DNA of 64,000 nt. Source: Symbiodinium natans (Eukaryota; Sar; Dinophyceae; Suessiales; Symbiodiniaceae). Under the pieces are notes generated by a model. It did not search any database, was not told the origin of the DNA, and saw only the letters and a program-made list of their open reading frames with translations. The position numbers and the translations under genes were made by a program. Of the stretch, positions 59,769-64,000 are shown in pieces. Numbering within the stretch: the stretch's first letter is position 1; each line of letters begins with the position of its first letter. The DNA is taken from positions 309,428 to 373,427 of the forward strand of contig CAJNDS010002543.1 of NCBI GenBank assembly GCA_905221605.1, read 5' to 3'.

Positions 59769-60055
59769 TGCGGAGCTGCAATTGGTATTGTAGAAAGGAG
59801 TTAGTGTTGGAAGTTGGAAGGGTTAATGAACCCGGTAATCGTATTTGGCTCAAGATGGGCTTGAACAGAAAGCAACAAGTTCAAAAAGTAGTGCCTGGGT
59901 TCTTAGGGTTTGGTAAGGGTGTGGATTCCTTCCCCCTTTCCTTCCCCCCTGGGTTGCTCTTATCCGTGTTCTTGGTTGTTTCTTGGTTCGATCTGGGAAA
60001 TATAAGTTCAGGGCGATTAGGGGAGTTGATTTCCTTCCTTGGTTGTCCCCCCGTA
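59769..60055 (+). repeat. 3' long terminal repeat
   Basis: 287 bp, identical to 51212-51498 except for A at 59874 (C at 51317). It is followed by CCCTA, the right copy of the target duplication, and then AAACCCTTAACGG. Confidence 0.95.
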
Positions 60056-62844
60056 CCCTAAACCCTTAACGGCCCTCATGCGTATCTGAAATCCCGAAAG
60101 CTCAAGCAGCATGTTGAAGCAGGCAGTCCTTCACGATGCCAAACACTCCTGCTTTTCGGGTTCAGTCGCAACAACGGGCTCAGGATGCCGGTGAACAAGT
60201 TCAGGGTTTGGGATGCTTTGGGCCCAAGATGGTCGATCTGGATCAGCCTTGAAGTTCTCCACACACTAGCGGTGTCGGTGCTCGTGCTAACCAGAGTCTC
60301 AGATTGAAAGATTGCAGGTCATGTCGCTCCCCAGCAGCACAGCCGCCCTAAAATCCGGGCGGCGCGCCTGGAATGTGGATGGTGAAGAGGTGGTCGATGC
60401 ATGTGGAGTCCTGTCGCAAGCTTGTGGTGCAGCCTCTCCCTTCCCCCGGCCCCCGCTTCCCTCTCCAAGGGTTTAGGGTTTGGGGTTTGGGGTTTTGGGT
60501 TTAGGGCAAACCAATTTAATTTGGGGAGGGGGGGGGGGTTCAGTATCAGGGAGAACAGATCAACTTTGATCTGCAAGAAGCACATGCCAAGGAGCAGCAG
60601 GTTTCTGTCCAGTACTTCCGCTGTATTCACAAATTCATAGCTCCGGCGATACTCAGAACGACTTCAGCAAAAACAAAAGGTAGCAACTCAGCTCTTGGAG
60701 TCCGGGCGCCACCGCAGAGGTGAAATTCAGGTGCCCCCAAACCCCCCCGCCCTCCCCCCTCCTCTCCCACCGATGAATCGTGAAGTCCCGAAGCGCTACC
60801 TCTGACCACAATTTGCCTGAGCCAAGATCTGGTCTCCCAGCACTTCTTGCGCCAAGTGAGTGGAGAGATAGATGCAGTAGCGACCCATGAGTAGGTCATC
60901 CTGGGTTCACTGCGGACTTGAGATGGGCCCTGCGTGCTTTTGGCTGGGTTCAGGGTTTGAACGGGTCACGCAGATATCGTCAACTCTTGTGGCACTTGAA
61001 GTGCAGCGTGGTGGAGCATATGCTATCATGCAGGCTTTCGGGACCGCCCCGACAGAGAAGCCGCCACTTTTGGACATGGCGAAGCTATGCCGAAGCTGCT
61101 GTGTGCGTGTCGTGTCTGTCTCGTTGTTGTGTGTTTGCGTGTTTGTGTGTATTGCGTGTTTTGTGTTGTGTGTCTTTTGTCATGGGTGTTGCGTGTGCAA
61201 GCACAAGGATAATGATGGGCAGATGCTCTTTCAGTGGAATCATGCACGGCTTGGCAATACAAAGCGTCCAAAGGCTTTTTACTAACAGCATATGACGTTG
61301 GGGTGTAAACCTGGGCGTGAACCTGGGCCCTTGGCCCCAGCCTGAGGCTGAAAATGTCACTTTAGGCTCAAGGGCCACACCCTGGCCTTGCTAGGGCGCA
61401 GTTTAATTGTTCCGGCCTTGCAAGCTTCAGAGCTTTAGGGTTTACGGCAGAGTCTCTTCTCCCTTCGGGGTTGCAGCTTCGCTATCCATGTGCAGAGCTT
61501 GCTTCTGTGAAATTTCAACCTCAGATGTTGGAAATCTTGCCGCCACAGGAACGAAGACGCGGGCGGTGAGTGTTCCCATTAACCTAGCAGCGTCGAGAAT
61601 CAGCATCCACACGCCAGAAACCTAAAAGTGAAAAAAACAAACACCCGTGCTCGTGTGACCATTCTACATCTTCCTGTAAGACGATTGCTTGGATGATCTG
61701 GCGCATAAGATGGTTGCTTCCTGCATCCCTACCGAGTGAACTGCCAGGTGTCCGATTGATTCCGGCCAATAAGACTACAAATGCAATCGAATTTCCATCT
61801 ACTACAGTCCTGCACTCAAAAAACAGGGCCTGCGCAATAACATGTCTCCGGACCCACTAGACGCGCTTCTCGGTGTGTCTTTGGGAGCCAGGCGATGCGG
61901 AAGCACTGCCCCAAGAGAAACTGTTGCTCTTCCTTGACTCACCTGCTCCTTCAAGACAACTATCCCAACAGTAGCTTACGGGAAAACAAGTGCCGCGCAT
62001 GGCCGGGCAGACACAATCCAAACGAGACGAAACAAAGACCCCTGGATTGGGTCCTTGATGGGTCTTGGGTCCGAGCATCCCGCACACTCCTACACACCCT
62101 CAAACCGGACCCTTATCGGGCCTTTGAGTTCTGTTGTGTCTGGAAAGCTTCCCTGGCCAGCAAACCGCGCATGTCAATTTTGAATGAAAAGGCAGCCTCT
62201 ATTCAGCACCGTCATCTCACTCAATCCATTGCCGCCAAAATGCCCGGCAAGGTAGGGCGCCAGAAATCCCAGCAACCTTCTCGAACTAGATTTATCTTTG
62301 TGTGTCTTGGGCTTGGAACATAAAATTGGATTCTTTGAGGCCCTTGGGTCAGGGCTTGCTGCTTGCGTTGAGATACCTCCGGCTTCAGATTTATTATGCT
62401 ATTCTGAGCTCCGGAATTGTAGGAGACAACCTCAACCTCAACCATGAACAAGCAATGCCATGTCAAGCAATCAGGAGCGACAGCAGATCCAAGCCCACAT
62501 CCTTATAGTTCACACGTTCACAACCTTCCGAAGCTGAACGCTTGTTACTGAAAGCCCGTGGCCAAAACGAAACTGCCCAAATGCACACGGCTCAAATGGC
62601 GCCACTTTTACTTAGCCCATGAAGCACAAAGAAAGCCCTCAACAACAACGAGGAAGGTGAAGGATGACAATGATGTAGGCGCAGGCGCGGCGCGAAGGCG
62701 GCAGCTGCAGTCGAGGAGACGAGCAGGTCAGCCACGCCGTAGCAGGTGCCTGTTTCCAGCAATCGAGGGGTGTCGGGGAAAGGGGGGGGTGGGGGGGGGG
62801 GAGAGATCTTTCCAGCTTTGGCGCAAGCGCACACAGCAACTGGC

Positions 62845-62876
<32 letters not shown>

Positions 62877-63213
62877 GTATATGAAGCCACATGGAGTGTA
62901 GAGTTTTGTAGGAGGGTTGGAGGGGGTTTCCGGCCACAGGCCTGCCACCAGCGACTCGAGTGAGAGTGGGAAGATGCGGATCCAGGGGTAGCTGAGGCTA
63001 TCTTTGGGATCCTTTCCTTGGCTCCACGCCCGATTGGAGATCAGGGTTTTGGTTTAGCGTTTAGGGTTTAGGGATTTAGAGTTTAGGGTTTAGGGTTAAG
63101 GAGTGGGGCATGTTTGGGGCATACAGCACATGCTGGTTGCAGCCGCGGTTGCGAGGCCAGTCGCAATGTAAAGTGTCAATTGCTCCATCCCCTCGCCCTA
63201 ATATCAAACCACG

Positions 63214-63239
63214 CCCCCCCCCCCCCCCCCCCCCCCCCC
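63214..63239. repeat. Poly-C run of 26
   Basis: Twenty-six consecutive C, the longest homopolymer noticed in the window. Confidence 0.97.
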
Positions 63240-63369
63240 AAAATGAAACATTCTCCGTATACTCTTATTTGAAGGGGGCCATGCAGGCATCGGACACTCA
63301 TCATGCAACATTGTGGAAGCTGGAGGCTAGTCCACAAGATGTCGGTACCTTCCTTAAGATATACCTGGC

Positions 63370-63476
63370 CCTAAACCCTGAATCCTAAACCCTACACTAC
63401 CCTACACCCTAAACCCTAAACCCTAAACCCTAAACCCTAAACCCTAAACCCTAAACCCTAAACCCTACTAAACCCC
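63370..63476. repeat. Interstitial telomere-type array (CCCTAAA)n
   Basis: About fourteen units. Variants come first (CCCTGAATCC, CCCTACACTA), then nine perfect CCCTAAA units. Confidence 0.96.
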
Positions 63477-63589
63477 CGACACCCTGTTAATGCAAAGCCA
63501 ATGAGTCGGCAAATCTGATCCGCTGAGCAAACTCGCATCTCCGGCACACAGGTGCTGCAACCCATCCACCTGGCTTCCGTTTCACGGAA

Positions 63590-63698
63590 CTACTATTTGC
63601 TTAAGAACCCCAGAAGAATAAGCTTAAGAACCCACAAAAAAAAGTAATATTCCCATATTACCCTAAAATCAGGAAGGGGGTGCTTAAGCAATAAGTAG
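63590..63698. mobile_element. MITE, CTACTATTTGCTTAAGAAC family, copy with GGAA TSD
   Basis: A 109-bp element begins CTACTATTTGCTTAAGAACC and ends in the imperfect inverted complement (GGTGCTTAAGCAATAAGTAG). It is flanked by GGAA on both sides (63586-63589 and 63699-63702). This copy fixes the family boundaries and the 4-bp target duplication. Confidence 0.8.
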
Positions 63699-63801
63699 GG
63701 AAGAGGTCGGTCTCAAGCAGTTCAAACGCCATCGGAATTTTGGATTGGGATCGGTTTTATAAGGTTTGGTGTCTTTTCCGGTTCCGCTCCGGACAGGAGG
63801 G

Positions 63802-63882
63802 TAACCCTAAACCCCAAACCCTAAACCCTAAACCCGAAACCCTAAACCTGAACCCTAAACCCTAAACCCCAAACCCTAAACC
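63802..63882. repeat. Interstitial telomere-type array (CCCTAAA)n
   Basis: About eleven units with CCCCAAA, CCCGAAA and CCTGAA variants. Confidence 0.95.
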
Positions 63883-63883
63883 C

Positions 63884-64000
63884 ACCACAGCCAAGCTGCG
63901 CCAGGTCGATCGTGAGGTCGGGCAGAGCCAGGAGCGGATTCTTCAATGCGCGTGTGAGCACCGCCTACAGCGGGTGTTCGAGGGGCTGTTCGATCAAGGG
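63884..64000 (+). CDS. Weak candidate exon, partial at the right edge
   Basis: Right after a telomere-type array, a frame of 39 codons stays open to the end of the window. From 63893 it reads KLRQVDREVGQSQERILQC and continues in the same style. The pattern is amphipathic and coiled-coil-like, and codon third positions are rich in G and C, as in an expressed GC-balanced gene. A CCACAG at 63885-63890 could be a splice acceptor. One other frame is also open over this distance, so this is suggestive only. No function is assigned. Confidence 0.25.

Larger units (their letters stand above)
51212..60055 (+). mobile_element. LTR retrotransposon lacking reverse transcriptase (gag-like ORFs only)
   Basis: An 8,844-bp element with two 287-bp LTRs (51212-51498 and 59769-60055) that differ at one position. 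It also has a primer-binding site directly after the 5' LTR, a polypurine tract directly before the 3' LTR, and a 5-bp target duplication CCCTA (51207-51211 and 60056-60060). Its coding part has WW, S1, CCCH and SAM-like regions. I found no aspartic protease, integrase (HHCC, D-D-E), reverse transcriptase (xxDD box) or RNase H motif. It therefore looks non-autonomous, dependent on enzymes from another, probably copia-like, element. The near-identical LTRs indicate a recent insertion. Whether the ORFs are a true gag or captured host genes is open. Confidence 0.9.
60061..63589. other. Gene-free stretch right of the LTR element
   Basis: TTTAGGG-like words with TTTGGGG variants at 60470-60507, a TTTAGGG block at 63051-63097 and a long CCCTAAA array at 63370-63476. 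Also an AT microsatellite at 62845-62880 and G/C homopolymers at 60530, 62790 and 63214. Frames are short, overlapping and domain-free. Confidence 0.4.

Noticed and set aside
59633-60061. 142-codon frame across the 3' LTR
   Set aside because: It is the LTR copy of the open 5' leader frame, without any internal protein sequence of its own.

Overview
This 64 kb window looks like nuclear DNA of a eukaryotic alga, most likely a dinoflagellate. The evidence is more than forty interstitial arrays of the TTTAGGG/CCCTAAA telomere-type heptamer in both orientations, very long microsatellites, very low gene density, a non-LTR retrotransposon of the APE endonuclease-RT-CCHC-RNase H type with an FVDD catalytic box, and proteins full of CCCH zinc fingers. 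The dinoflagellate assignment is an inference. TTTAGGG telomeres also occur in plants, other algae and chromerids. No rRNA, tRNA, CRISPR array or prokaryotic operon was recognised.

Two large retroelements hold nearly all convincing coding sequence. (1) A LINE occupies about 8767-16046. It is flanked by a 10-bp direct repeat (AATTAGCCTT) and carries ORF1 (9008-10540) and a long ORF2 with apurinic-type endonuclease, reverse transcriptase, CCHC knuckle and RNase H. ORF2 is broken once, by an in-frame TAA at 11146-11148 inside the endonuclease domain. (2) An LTR retrotransposon occupies 51212-60055. Its two 287-bp LTRs differ at one position. It has a 12-nt primer-binding site matching the anticodon arm of initiator tRNA-Met (the half-tRNA priming style known from Drosophila copia), a polypurine tract and a 5-bp CCCTA target duplication inside a telomere-type array. 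I can find no reverse transcriptase, integrase or protease in it. Instead it encodes a roughly 2,140-residue protein with WW, S1, three CCCH fingers and a SAM-like region. A second CCCH protein overlaps its stop by ATGA, and a third frame continues that protein. This RT-less, RNA-binding-protein-encoding LTR element is the most interesting object in the window.

The rest is a repeat mosaic. 1-8.7 kb: telomere-type blocks, a 589-bp terminal-inverted-repeat (TIR) element, a minisatellite and small MITEs. 16-51 kb: telomere-type arrays (largest 32.6-32.84 and 38.48-38.66 kb), a composite ACT/GAC/CTG/GGC microsatellite (19.86-20.5 kb), a 290-bp CA run (26.6-26.9 kb), a CTG run (37.2 kb), several families of roughly 90-120 bp TIR elements (six of seven of the better-bounded ones with 4-bp or 10-bp target duplications), and an AT-rich island (45.95-46.73 kb). 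60-64 kb: more telomere-type blocks, another MITE and a possible partial exon at the right edge.

Host genes are at best hinted at. Three weak candidates are listed (46765-46922 +, 38008-38319 -, 63884-64000 +). Most other open frames are translated microsatellites or antisense shadows of the two retroelements.
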